Positions 34,020-42,063 of a DNA stretch of 64,000 bases are shown here, piece after piece. The notes under the pieces were generated by a model. That model did not search any database, was not told the origin of the DNA, and was given only the letters and a program-made list of their open reading frames with translations. The stretch comes from Desulfacinum sp. (GTDB taxonomy: Bacteria; Desulfobacterota; Syntrophobacteria; Syntrophobacterales; DSM-9756). Positions within the stretch are counted from its first letter, which is position 1; each line of letters starts with the position of its first letter. A program made the position numbers and the translations under genes. The stretch lies in contig JACIYN010000028.1 of the NCBI GenBank assembly GCA_014359885.1, positions 1-64,000 of the forward strand, in the 5' to 3' direction.

Positions 34020-35339
34020 TCAGTTGCTCTTGGTGAGATAGCGGTTGTTGCGCCGGTCCTGGAGGAACGCCCGGTCATAGGCCCTCAGATTCACCGTGTC
34101 GTACCACTCCTCGCCCAGGGCCACGCAGGCGTCGCAGGCCTTTCTCGGGATGTGCACGGCGAAGATGTGGTATCCCCGGTCGGTCAGGGAGTCGATGGAC
34201 AGCACCCCGCTGCAGTCCGGGCACACGCGGAGCCGTTCCTTCTGGTTTTCCAGGATGTTGTCCGTGTCGTAGAAGATCGTGCGCTCCCGCTGGGCGAAGT
34301 CCTTGGTGGCCCGGTTGCGAGCGACGATTTCCGGGCACTTGCCGTAGTAGTCGAGGATTTCCTCGGTCAGTTTGTGGATGTAGGCATCCGTGTCGGCCGA
34401 TTGGCGGATCTTGTCCGGATCGTAGTCCGGTTCCCGGACCTTGCTGTAGTCCACGCCCGCCATGGCCAGGATGATGCCCACATTCACATAGGGCAGGGCG
34501 CCTTCAATGGAATAGCCCCCTTCCAAAACGGCGATGTCCGGGCTGAGCATCTCGGTGAGCCGCGCATAGCCCTGGGCGCAGAAGTTCATGTTGGTGATGG
34601 GGTCCGTGTAGTGGTTGTCCTGGCCCGCTGAATTGACCACGATGTCCGGGTTGAAATCCTTCAGGATCGGCAGCACGATCTTTTCCATGACGCTCAAAAA
34701 GCCTTCCTGGGACGTGCCGGGGGGCAGCGGGATGTTGATGGTGGATCCCATGGCCGTGGGCCCTCCCAGCTCGTGGTGAAAGCCGGATCCGGGGTAGAGG
34801 GTTCGGCCGTCCTGGTGGATGGAGATGAAGAGCGTATCCGGATCGTGCCAGTAGATATCCTGGGTGCCGTCCCCGTGGTGGCAGTCGGTGTCCACGATGG
34901 CGATGCGGTCCAGGCCGTAGGCCGCCCGCAGGTATTCCACCATCATGGCTTCGATGTTCACGTTGCAGAAGCCGCGCGCTCCGTGCACCACCCGCATGGC
35001 GTGGTGACCGGGAGGGCGGACGAGAGCGAAGCCGCGCTCCACGCGCTTTTCCATGACGGCCGTGGCGATGGTCTTGGCGCCCCCGGCGCTGATCAGATGG
35101 CTCTGGGTCAGAACGCGCCACTCGTCCGGGGCGCAGAAATGCACCCGGCGCACATCGTCGATGGTGGCCAGGTCCGGCTTGAGTTCCACCATGCCTTCCA
35201 TGTCCAGGATGCCTTCTTCGATGATCTGATCCTGGGTATAGAGGAGCCGCTCTTCCCTTTCCGGGTGGGTGGGGCTGATGGCCCAGTCGAAGGCGGGAAA
35301 GAATACCAGGCCGGTGGTGTGTTTTGCGCGCAACATCAT
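34020..35339 (-). CDS. histone deacetylase-family protein (AcuC-like) with C-terminal cysteine-pair extension
   Basis: The 439-aa zinc deacetylase has ALVRPPGHHAM, the metal motif DTDCHHGDGTQDIYW, FISIHQDGRTLYPGSG and VLEGGYSIEGALPY. It is probably a lysine deacetylase acting on proteins such as acetyl-CoA synthetase, or an acetylpolyamine hydrolase. After the HDAC domain (ending near residue 350) come about 85 residues with CPDCSGVL and ACDACVALG, a likely zinc ribbon, which is unusual. The start is one of two adjacent ATGs (35339, 35336) after GGAGA. Confidence 0.88.
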   Translation of the reverse strand: MMLRAKHTTGLVFFPAFDWAISPTHPEREERLLYTQDQIIEEGILDMEGMVELKPDLATIDDVRRVHFCAPDEWRVLTQSHLISAGGAKTIATAVMEKRVERGFALVRPPGHHAMRVVHGARGFCNVNIEAMMVEYLRAAYGLDRIAIVDTDCHHGDGTQDIYWHDPDTLFISIHQDGRTLYPGSGFHHELGGPTAMGSTINIPLPPGTSQEGFLSVMEKIVLPILKDFNPDIVVNSAGQDNHYTDPITNMNFCAQGYARLTEMLSPDIAVLEGGYSIEGALPYVNVGIILAMAGVDYSKVREPDYDPDKIRQSADTDAYIHKLTEEILDYYGKCPEIVARNRATKDFAQRERTIFYDTDNILENQKERLRVCPDCSGVLSIDSLTDRGYHIFAVHIPRKACDACVALGEEWYDTVNLRAYDRAFLQDRRNNRYLTKSN

Positions 35340-35368
35340 GTTGTCTCCGTCCGCTGCTGGGTCCGACC

Positions 35369-35415
35369 TAACGATCATGGTCGTTCTTGCACCACCCAGC
35401 ATGAATGAAAGAACC
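35369..35415 (-). repeat. type D short repeat, inverted copy
   Basis: Reads on the minus strand TTCTTTCATTCATGCTGGG-TGGTGCAAGA and ends CATGATCGTTA, matching copies at 41173-41224 and 41615-41669. Confidence 0.55.
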
Positions 35416-35436
35416 TGGGGCGGTGTAGTCTCTCTT

Positions 35437-35583
35437 TGTGGGAGCACCGCAAGGCGCTATGAGTTTCCGGCCACACCGCCATTGAGTGGCCGGCCACCCG
35501 TTTCGCGGCTTTCGCCGCTCCCACACACCACTCATTTCCATTTGCGTCTATTCGCGTTCATTGGCGGTTGTCTTTCACATTAA
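35437..35583. repeat. type B dispersed repeat, copy 2
   Basis: Starts TGTGGGAGCACCGC, contains GGCCGGCCACCCGTTTCGCG and CGCTCCCACA, then the tail CATTTGCGTCTATTCGCGTT. The tail is found inverted at 41650-41704. Confidence 0.7.
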
Positions 35584-35640
35584 CGGGATGGAATCTGAGG
35601 ATCCGCCGGGGTGCACGGGGTACGGAAAAACCGAGCCCGT

Positions 35641-37368
35641 TCACACCGTATCCATGGAGCCCGCCCGTCGGCCTTCCTCCTCGCAGGTTGGGTCGATCTT
35701 CGGAATGATGGAGCGATAGGTTCCGATGAGGCCGGGCTTGACCTGGACCTTGACCCGGAAGTTCTTTCCGGTGGTGTAAAATCCCCGCACCATGTTGAAC
35801 TGCTGCTCCTCCAGGACTTCCATTTCCAGATCCCGGGGATCGGCCCCTTCTTCCAGCGCCTTTTCGGCCAGAAGTTCCAACGCCAGCTCCACGGCCTTCT
35901 TCTTGTCGAAATCCCTCTTCACCGGCTGGTAGAAGGCCTCTTCGGGTGCCGAAGCGATACCGCGCTCCGTATCCACAAAGAGGGTCACCTCGCAGGTGGT
36001 CCGGGCCAGGCCCGCGCCCACCGCGTTGGCCACATGCCACTGGGGCACCACCCGAACCTCGTAGGGGCTCAATTCCTGCATGCGTGAAGCGAAAAAGGGC
36101 GCGGGGCCTCCCAGCACCAGCAGCTCCTTGGGTTGCACCTGGTACCCTTCCAGGAGCTCCCGGACGGTGTAGACGGGCTTGGTGTTGACGGCCTCCACCA
36201 TCTCCCGGGCCGCATCCAGGATCTTGGTGCAGGTCAGGTCGAACACCTTCGCGGCCGCTTCTTCCACGGAAAGGCCGAGCTCCCTTGCCACCCGTTCCAG
36301 GCCCCTTCGGGCGGCCGCCGTATCGCCTTGCGTGTCCCTTCCCAGAACGAACAGGGCGTCCGTGGGGGTGGGGCAGGGGCCGCCGTAGGCCATGGCGGGT
36401 CCCTCCCGGTCCGGGCCGATCTGGAGGGCGCCGTTCACCACGCGCACGGCGCTGTCGCCGCCCAGGCCGATGGAGCTGGTATTGAGGGCGCGTATGAGTG
36501 TGCGGTAGCGGCCCAACTGGGCCCCTTGGGGCGAAAGGAGGGGGGCGTCTCCCACCAGCACCGCCATGTCCGTGGTGGTTCCGCCGATGTCCAGCACCAG
36601 GGTGTCCTTGTCGGCTGAGACGAAGGGCAGGGATCCCATGACGCTGGCGGCGGGCCCGGACAGGATGGATTGTACCGGCAATTCCAAGGACGCCTTGAGG
36701 CTCATGGTGCCGCCGTCCGCCTTGAGGATGTGAAGCGGAATGTGGAGACCGTGTTCTTCCAGGGAGCGGCGCACCGCGTCGAAAAAGCGCTTGTGGATGG
36801 GATACACCGCGGCGTTGAGGTAGGCCGTGGCGATCCGCCTGGGAAAATTGAGGTTGCCCGACAGACGGTGGCCCATGACCACGTAGTCGAAGTGATCTCC
36901 CAGGATCTGCTGGATTTGGATTTCGTGTTTGGGGTTTCGGACGGAGAACTTGCCCACCACCCCCACGTGGCGGATGCCCTCCTTGCGGAACCGGGCCCCG
37001 ATGGCCTCGATCTCCATGGGCTCGATGGGCTGAATCTCGCGGCCCCTGTGGTCGATGGACCCGGAAACCACGTAATAGTGGGGGTTGGTGCGGAAGCTCT
37101 CGGCATCCAGCCCGGGCCCGCTGGAGACGATCATTCCCACCGGTGCCAGCTTGTTTTCGGCGACGGCGTTGGTGGTCAGCGTGGTGCTCAGAACCACCCG
37201 CTCCAGCACGTCCGACGGGACCCCCGCCGTGACCTTTTCCAGGCCGGTCCAGACGCATTCAATGAGGTTGGAATGATCCGTGGGGACCTTCGCCTGCCGC
37301 TCAATGCCGTTTTGTCCCAACAAGACCACGTCCGTATGGGTGCCGCCCACATCCAGTCCTATGATCAT
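35641..37368 (-). CDS. hydantoinase/oxoprolinase family protein (HyuA-like)
   Basis: The 575-aa protein has the actin-like ATPase fold of the family: N-terminal MIIGLDVGGTHTDVVLLG, TTLTTNAVAENK, then the second phosphate loop VLDIGGTTTDMAVLVGD and IGLGGDSAVRV. Members hydrolyse cyclic amides (hydantoins, 5-oxoproline) or activate carboxylation (acetone carboxylase) with ATP. No HyuB partner lies beside it, so the substrate is open. It is about 110 residues shorter than typical HyuA proteins at the C-terminus. CCGAGGAACGCC precedes the ATG. Confidence 0.85.
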   Translation of the reverse strand: MIIGLDVGGTHTDVVLLGQNGIERQAKVPTDHSNLIECVWTGLEKVTAGVPSDVLERVVLSTTLTTNAVAENKLAPVGMIVSSGPGLDAESFRTNPHYYVVSGSIDHRGREIQPIEPMEIEAIGARFRKEGIRHVGVVGKFSVRNPKHEIQIQQILGDHFDYVVMGHRLSGNLNFPRRIATAYLNAAVYPIHKRFFDAVRRSLEEHGLHIPLHILKADGGTMSLKASLELPVQSILSGPAASVMGSLPFVSADKDTLVLDIGGTTTDMAVLVGDAPLLSPQGAQLGRYRTLIRALNTSSIGLGGDSAVRVVNGALQIGPDREGPAMAYGGPCPTPTDALFVLGRDTQGDTAAARRGLERVARELGLSVEEAAAKVFDLTCTKILDAAREMVEAVNTKPVYTVRELLEGYQVQPKELLVLGGPAPFFASRMQELSPYEVRVVPQWHVANAVGAGLARTTCEVTLFVDTERGIASAPEEAFYQPVKRDFDKKKAVELALELLAEKALEEGADPRDLEMEVLEEQQFNMVRGFYTTGKNFRVKVQVKPGLIGTYRSIIPKIDPTCEEEGRRAGSMDTV

Positions 37369-37490
37369 GGCGTTCCTCGGGGTCTTCGGTGAAGTGCCAG
37401 ATGCGCGTGATGCCGTCCTTCCCCATGAGCTCGTCGAAGCCGCATGTGCCGGCGCATTCCGCCTGAAAATCCGCACTATAATCGGCCGAG

Positions 37491-37519
37491 ATGCTAACGA
37501 AAAGCCCCCGGAGTGTCAA
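37491..37519 (-). promoter_or_regulatory. sigma70-like promoter of the hydantoinase-family gene
   Basis: Minus strand: TTGACA (37514-37519), 17-bp spacer, TAGCAT (37491-37496, four of six). The leader would be about 120 nt. Confidence 0.6.
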
Positions 37520-37632
37520 CGAGCCTTTCCCAAGTCCACGGGCCCGAAGGATGGCCGGCCCCGGGGTTCCCTGCCGCGAAGGCCGGCATTGGGGCGTTTC
37601 CGCGAGGCGGCCCGGCTTCCGCGGGAAACGCA

Positions 37633-37661
37633 TTGACATGGCGCTGAATCTGATGTAGAGC
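37633..37661 (+). promoter_or_regulatory. possible promoter of the CoA-transferase operon
   Basis: TTGACA (37633-37638) and TAGAGC (37656-37661) are 17 bp apart. The -35 is perfect, the -10 poor. Confidence 0.4.
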
Positions 37662-37845
37662 GCAAATCCAACTATTGCACAACCTGCAGGTCGGTTTTGT
37701 GACGTTCTTTGACATAATGACACGAGCGCATGGGCAGGGGAGGTGCCTGGACCTTCTCATCGAACCTCAAATGTCTCTTCGGCGGAAGCGGTTGGTTGAA
37801 TGACTTCTCGAGCGGATCCGGCAGCCAAGATTGGAGTGAAAAGCG

Positions 37846-38823
37846 ATGACCAGTCAATCCAAGCAGATCACCCTCAGTGAAGCGGCGGAAATCATCAAGG
37901 ACGGCACGATCCTCAGCTTTTCCGGATTCACCATCTGGAGGCGCCCTTGCGCTCTTGTCTATGAGCTGATCCGGCAAAAGCGACGCCACCTGCATCTCAT
38001 CGAGGTCAACAGCGGCCCCCACTCGGAGTTCCTCATCGGGGCCGGCTGCGTGGACGTGTGGGAGTCGTGCTGGATCGGTCACGAGCTGTACGGCAAGTAC
38101 GGGGCCAATCTGGCCCGCAAGGTCCGTCAGAAAGAAATCATCTACGAAGACTACAGCCACGCCGAGATGGCCTTCCGCTTTCAGGCGGCCGCCTCCGGCA
38201 TGCCCTTCATGGCCACCCAGACCTCCCTGGGAACCGACATCCACAACCCCGAATACGACATGCTGGCCCGGGCCGGGCTTCGCAACGGCAAGAACCCCAA
38301 GATTCCCCGAAAAAAATACGAATTCATGGACGATCCCTTCTTCGGCGACGGCCGCCAGACCCTGGTGCCGGCGGCCAAGGTGGATGTGTCCGTCCTGGCC
38401 GTCCAGCAGGTGGGCGAAGAGGGCACGGTGCGCATCGCCGGCCAGTTTTTTACGGACCCGGAGGTGTGTCGGGCGGCGGACATCACCATCGCGGTGGCCG
38501 AGGAGATCGTTCCCGAAGACTACCTGCGCCAGGAATCCCACCTGAACAAGATCCCCAGCTTCCAGGTGGACTACGTGGTGGAATGCCCCTGGGGCGCGCA
38601 TCCCACGGGCATGTTCGGCTTCTACGACGTGGACGGCGAGTTCCTGCGGAATTTCTACATGCAGACCCGCAGCCAGGAAGGCTTCAACGAGTTCGCCAAG
38701 GAATGGATCTTCGGCCTCAACCACGACGGCTATCTGAACAAGCTGGGCGTGCCGCGCCTGGCGCGCCTCAAGGCCAACACGGCTCTCCATTACAGCACGC
38801 GCGTCGAGAGGGGGAAGAAATGA
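37846..38823 (+). CDS. CoA-transferase subunit A (glutaconate CoA-transferase-like)
   Basis: The 325-aa protein is a family I CoA-transferase alpha subunit of the GctA type: ITLSEAAEIIKDGTILSFSG, LHLIEVNSGPHSEFLIGAG, FMATQTSLGTDIHNPEYD and VVECPWGAHPTGMFGFYD. With subunit B it moves CoA between an acyl-CoA and a carboxylate. The acid is not identified; 3-oxoacids, glutaconate or propionate are possible. Its stop overlaps the start of subunit B by ATGA. Confidence 0.85.
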   Translation: MTSQSKQITLSEAAEIIKDGTILSFSGFTIWRRPCALVYELIRQKRRHLHLIEVNSGPHSEFLIGAGCVDVWESCWIGHELYGKYGANLARKVRQKEIIYEDYSHAEMAFRFQAAASGMPFMATQTSLGTDIHNPEYDMLARAGLRNGKNPKIPRKKYEFMDDPFFGDGRQTLVPAAKVDVSVLAVQQVGEEGTVRIAGQFFTDPEVCRAADITIAVAEEIVPEDYLRQESHLNKIPSFQVDYVVECPWGAHPTGMFGFYDVDGEFLRNFYMQTRSQEGFNEFAKEWIFGLNHDGYLNKLGVPRLARLKANTALHYSTRVERGKK

Positions 38824-39653
38824 AAAACGCACACGACTACGCACAGCCGGGTGAATACACGTTGGGAGATCTCATGACGGTGGCAGCGGCCCGCGAAGTT
38901 CGCGACAACGAGGTGGTCTTCGCCGGCACGGGCATGCCCATGATCTCCATCATGCTGGCCCAGAAGACCCACGCGCCCAACCTGAAACTCATCTTCGAGG
39001 CGGGAACGCTGGACGGGCGGCCCCGGGAGCTGCCCACCTCGGTGGGCGATCCCCGCTGCGAGGTGGGCGCCTCGGTGGCCTCGGGCCTCTACGAAGCTTT
39101 CAGCATCGCCCAGCGGGGCTACGTGGACCTGGGGTTTCTGGGCGGGGCCGAGGTGGACGAATACGGCAACGTGAACACCACCTCCATCGGCGACTACCTG
39201 AACCCGCTGCTGCGGCTCACGGGAAGTGGCGGCAACCCGGACATCAACTCCTTCAGCAAGCGTACGGTCTACATCATGGTGCATGAAAAGCGCCGTTTTC
39301 CCAAGAACGTGAGTTACATCACCAGCCCGGGCTGGCGCGTCAAGAAGTGGCCGTCCGGGGAATGGGTCCACCGGCGGGAACTCTACGGGGCGTCCTTCCG
39401 GGGCGGCCCCAGCGCCGTCATCAGTACGGCCGGGATCTTTCGTTTCGATGAGGAGACGGGGCGCATGTACCTGGACACCTACCATCCGGGAAAGACGCCC
39501 GAAGAGATCTGCGAGATGTGTGAGTTCGACCTGGACATCTCGCGGGTGAACGGCGAGACGCCCCCGCCCACCTACGAAGAGATCCGCCTCATCCACGAGG
39601 TGCTGGACCCTGAGGAGATCTTCCTGCCGAAACCCAAGAAGAGCTCCAGCTAA
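38820..39653 (+). CDS. CoA-transferase subunit B (glutaconate CoA-transferase-like)
   Basis: The 277-aa beta subunit has the conserved region LKLIFEAGTLDGRPRELP, whose glutamate is the likely active-site carboxylate, and GYVDLGFLGGAEVDEYGNVN, SGGNPDINSFSKRTVYIM and VISTAGIFRFDEETGRMYL. It forms a heteromer with subunit A. Translation is coupled to subunit A. A long inverted sequence after its stop (AGAAGG...CCTTCTTC, then TTTCC) might be a weak terminator. Confidence 0.85.
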   Translation: MKNAHDYAQPGEYTLGDLMTVAAAREVRDNEVVFAGTGMPMISIMLAQKTHAPNLKLIFEAGTLDGRPRELPTSVGDPRCEVGASVASGLYEAFSIAQRGYVDLGFLGGAEVDEYGNVNTTSIGDYLNPLLRLTGSGGNPDINSFSKRTVYIMVHEKRRFPKNVSYITSPGWRVKKWPSGEWVHRRELYGASFRGGPSAVISTAGIFRFDEETGRMYLDTYHPGKTPEEICEMCEFDLDISRVNGETPPPTYEEIRLIHEVLDPEEIFLPKPKKSSS

Positions 39654-39697
39654 GAAGGATCAGCCTTTCTTCATCATCCGAAAAGGGCCCCTTCTTC

Positions 39698-39830
39698 TTT
39701 CCTGTCCGCGGGGCTTCGGCCCCGCGCAAAGGGGTCGTCATAACCCGATGAAAGGACAGGCAATACCCGGCGGACCATCCGATGTTCGGAAGGCGCAGCC
39801 CTGAAGGGCTGCGCTGTGGGAAAAGCGATC
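39698..39830 (-). repeat. type A repeat, inverted copy
   Basis: Contains the palindrome CGCAGCCCTGAAGGGCTGCG (39794-39813), GGACAGGCAATACCCGGCGG and a GCGGGGCTTCGGCCCCGC hairpin, all matching the tolB-pal copy in the opposite direction. Confidence 0.7.
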
Positions 39831-40062
39831 ATCCTTGGCATTTTTGGGGCAAGCCCCTGGGAGGGGTCTCGGGCGCTATAGGTAAAGCCGATGGGCTCAG
39901 GTCGTCAAAAAGCCTTTCTTTACAACAAACGCCAAAACGGCTAGATTGCCTTGACTTTTCGATGCCTACCCGCTTCCCGCGATCTTAGGAGCCTGTCCGA
40001 GAATAGGCCCCATTCCGCGTCTCAACAGAATGCCTATGGACAGGCACAAGGCAGGGATGGGG

Positions 40063-40156
40063 TGTGTCGGAGCGGCGAAAGCCGCGAAAGGGGTGACCGG
40101 CCATTGCGTGGCGGTGCGGCCGCTCCCGGATCATCGCGCCTCGCGGCGCTCCCACA
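40063..40156. repeat. type B dispersed repeat, copy 3
   Basis: Starts TGTCGGAGCGGCGAAAGCCG and ends CGCGGCGCTCCCACA; no tail. Confidence 0.65.
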
Positions 40157-40394
40157 GGGCGGGCATCGCCTCGGCGCAGGTTCCTTCATCCAAGCGGCGT
40201 GGCGGGCCTCACCCGGATCGTCAGGGGCCGAAAAACCGAGACAGTGGAAACCCCTGGCTTTTTCATGTGAATAACGGGCACTCGACGAGGTTTCCCACGG
40301 GACTGAAGCCTCGCGGCCACGAAAGACCACGGATTCCTTGTCGGTTTGGTCAAGGAAACTTGTTCCCGGACTCCTTGGAAAAGGCGACTCGACC

Positions 40395-41072
40395 ATGATT
40401 CCCCTTCGCGATGCCAATCCGTCCCGGCGAGTTCCGGTGGTCAACTACCTGATCATCTCGCTGTGCGTTTTGGCTTTTCTGTATGAACTCCTTCTGGGGC
40501 CTCAGCTCCGAGTCTTCCTCTTCCAATACGGGATCGTCCCTGTGCGCTACACCCGCCCGGAAGTCGCCGCCCACTTCAGCGCTCTGGAACAGGCGATTCC
40601 CTTTGTCAGCACCATGTTCCTCCACGGCGGCTGGATGCATCTCATCGGCAACATGTGGATCCTGCACATCTTCGGGGACAACGTGGAAAGCGCCTTGGGG
40701 CACGGCCGTTACGTCCTCTTTTATCTCTTGAGCGGGCTGGCCGCATCGCTCCTGCACCTGGTGACGAACATGCATTCCGCCGTGCCCACCATCGGGGCAA
40801 GCGGGGCCATTGCCGGGGTCATGGGGGCTTACTTCATCCTGTATCCACGAGCGCGGGTCCTCACCCTGGTGCCCCTCTTTTTCATCTTCACCGTGGTGGA
40901 GATCCCGGCCTACGTCTTTTTGGGCTTCTGGTTCGTCATGCAGTTTTTCAGCGGCGCCTTTTCCCTGGCCGGAGGGCAGGTGCAGGCGGGAGGCGTGGCC
41001 TGGTGGGCCCACGTGGGAGGTTTCGTGGCGGGCGTCGTCTTGCTCCGGATCCTCCGCCCCGGGCGGCGTTGA
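40395..41072 (+). CDS. rhomboid-family intramembrane serine protease
   Basis: The 225-aa protein has about six or seven membrane helices and the rhomboid motifs: HGGWMHLIGNMWILHIFGDN in loop 1/helix 2, the catalytic serine in TIGASGAIAGVMGAYF and the catalytic histidine in WWAHVGGFVAGVVLL. It should cleave membrane proteins within the bilayer; substrates are unknown. The ATG at 40395 is chosen because the upstream frame is repeat DNA. No operon partner: repeats lie on both sides. Confidence 0.93.
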   Translation: MIPLRDANPSRRVPVVNYLIISLCVLAFLYELLLGPQLRVFLFQYGIVPVRYTRPEVAAHFSALEQAIPFVSTMFLHGGWMHLIGNMWILHIFGDNVESALGHGRYVLFYLLSGLAASLLHLVTNMHSAVPTIGASGAIAGVMGAYFILYPRARVLTLVPLFFIFTVVEIPAYVFLGFWFVMQFFSGAFSLAGGQVQAGGVAWWAHVGGFVAGVVLLRILRPGRR

Positions 41073-41172
41073 TGTGAAAGAAGCGTGCTTTCGATCCCTT
41101 GGAGGAGCGGCCTTGGCCATGATTCGCATCGCAGGCAAGCCGGCTCCTACAGAAGATGCTTCTTGGTTCACT

Positions 41173-41224
41173 CTTTCATCCCTGCGGGGTGGCGCAAGAG
41201 GTGCCATGATCGTTTATATGAAAC
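41173..41224 (+). repeat. type D short repeat, copy 1
   Basis: Reads CTTTCATCCCTGCGGGGTGG, then CGCAAGAGGTGCCATGATCG and TTTATATGAAA. Confidence 0.6.
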
Positions 41225-41251
41225 GCGGCCTCGTTTCGTTCGTGCGCGCGG

Positions 41252-41285
41252 CCTGTAGGGGCGAATAATCATTCGCCCCTACAGG
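41252..41285. repeat. type C palindromic repeat
   Basis: A 34-bp near-perfect palindrome with arms CCTGTAGGGGCGAAT; only the central bases mismatch. Confidence 0.8.
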
Positions 41286-41404
41286 GGCCTGGTTCCCAAA
41301 GGTGCGTTTCATCCTTCGTTGTCAGGGGCGGTCCGTGATGGGGGTTTATATGAAAGAACTGTGTGTTCGGCATGTTGCCGGAGCATCGGGAGCTCGAATC
41401 AACA

Positions 41405-41476
41405 CCTGTAGCTGCACCATCGCCTGTAGCTGCACCATTACCTGTGGAAGCACCATTACCTGTGGGAGCACCATCA
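41405..41476. repeat. tandem array of four 18-bp units
   Basis: Units CCTGTAGCTGCACCATCG, CCTGTAGCTGCACCATTA, CCTGTGGAAGCACCATTA and CCTGTGGGAGCACCATCA follow head to tail. A partial fifth unit (CCTGTGGGAGC at 41480) is the start of a type B repeat. No spacers, so not a CRISPR array. Confidence 0.85.
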
Positions 41477-41481
41477 CCTCC

Positions 41482-41704
41482 TGTGGGAGCGGCGAAAGCC
41501 GCGAATTGGGTGGCCGGCCATTCCGTGGCGTTGCGACCACCGGCTTATCGCGCCTTGCGGCGCTCCCACAGAGAGAGAAAAGCTCCCACAGGGTGGACAG
41601 CACCCCGGTGCAGGTTCTTTCATCCCTGCGGGGTGGCACAAGAGGTGCCATGATTGTTAATGTGAAAGGCAACCGGCAATGAACGCGAAGAAACGCAAAT
41701 AAAA
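41482..41704. repeat. type B dispersed repeat, copy 4, split from its tail
   Basis: The head (41482-41571) runs from TGTGGGAGCGGCGAAAGCCG to CGCGCCTTGCGGCGCTCCCA. The tail (41650-41704) is the reverse complement of that in copy 2. A type D repeat lies between. Confidence 0.6.
41615..41669 (+). repeat. type D short repeat, copy 2
   Basis: Reads TTCTTTCATCCCTGCGGGGT, then GGCACAAGAGGTGCCATGAT and TGTTAATGTGAAA. Confidence 0.6.
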
Positions 41705-41710
41705 ACGCTC

Positions 41711-42013
41711 ATGGAAACGCCGTTTCTTAAATCCGGTCCGGACGGGGTGATCCTGACCCTTACGATCCAGCCCAACGCCAAGAAAACGGAGCTGGCGGGT
41801 GTCCTGGATGCTTCCCTCCGGGTTCGCATCTCGGCCCCGCCTGTGGAAGGGGCGGCCAACAAGGAATGCATCCGGTTTCTGGCCAAGTTTTTCGGCCTGT
41901 CCAAGAGCCGTGTGAAGATTTTGCAAGGAGAAAAGTCCCGCCACAAGGTGGTGCTCCTGAAGGGAGCCCAAGAGCAGGCCATACGGGACCGCCTGGGCGG
42001 GATGGAGCCGTGA
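41711..42013 (+). CDS. DUF167 / YggU family protein
   Basis: The 100-aa protein matches the small DUF167 family (VILTLTIQPNAKKTELAGVL, LRVRISAPPVEGAANKECIR, VKILQGEKSRHKVV). Biochemical function is unknown in the family. It is 50 bp upstream of the thiolase gene and could share its transcript. Confidence 0.88.
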   Translation: METPFLKSGPDGVILTLTIQPNAKKTELAGVLDASLRVRISAPPVEGAANKECIRFLAKFFGLSKSRVKILQGEKSRHKVVLLKGAQEQAIRDRLGGMEP

Positions 42014-42063
42014 CCGGCTTGGCACGGTTCTCAACCAGAAGATCTCTTAAAGGAGGTGTGTGT

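Larger units (their letters stand above)
35340..35640. other. intergenic region filled with dispersed repeats
   Basis: It holds an inverted type D repeat (35369-35415), a full type B repeat (35437-35583) and about 55 unassigned bases. No gene is seen. Confidence 0.6.
37369..37845. other. divergent intergenic region between hydantoinase and CoA-transferase genes
   Basis: No gene is seen. It contains a good minus-strand promoter (37491-37519) for the hydantoinase gene and a weaker plus-strand one (37633-37661) for the CoA-transferase genes, and GC-rich inverted stretches around 37540-37630. Confidence 0.5.
39654..40394. other. repeat-rich intergenic region
   Basis: No gene is supported. In order: an inverted type A repeat (39698-39830), a type A end (GGAGCCTGTCCGAGA at 39988), a type B copy (40063-40156), and a further type A-like inner segment (near 40285-40325, with GCCTCGCGGCCACGAAAG). 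The arrangement suggests a type B element inserted into a type A element. Confidence 0.55.
41073..41710. other. repeat-rich intergenic region
   Basis: No gene is supported. In order: type D copy (41173-41224), type C palindrome (41252-41285), a tandem array of 18-bp units (41405-41476), a type B copy (41482-41571) with detached tail (41650-41704), and a second type D copy (41615-41669). Confidence 0.65.

Noticed and set aside
41405..41476. Possible CRISPR array
   Set aside because: Units are 18 bp and directly adjacent, with no spacers and no cas genes in the window.
42022..42036. A sigma54 promoter before the thiolase gene, from a perfect TGGCACG
   Set aside because: The -12 element is TCAA where TTGC is needed, and the required GC is absent.
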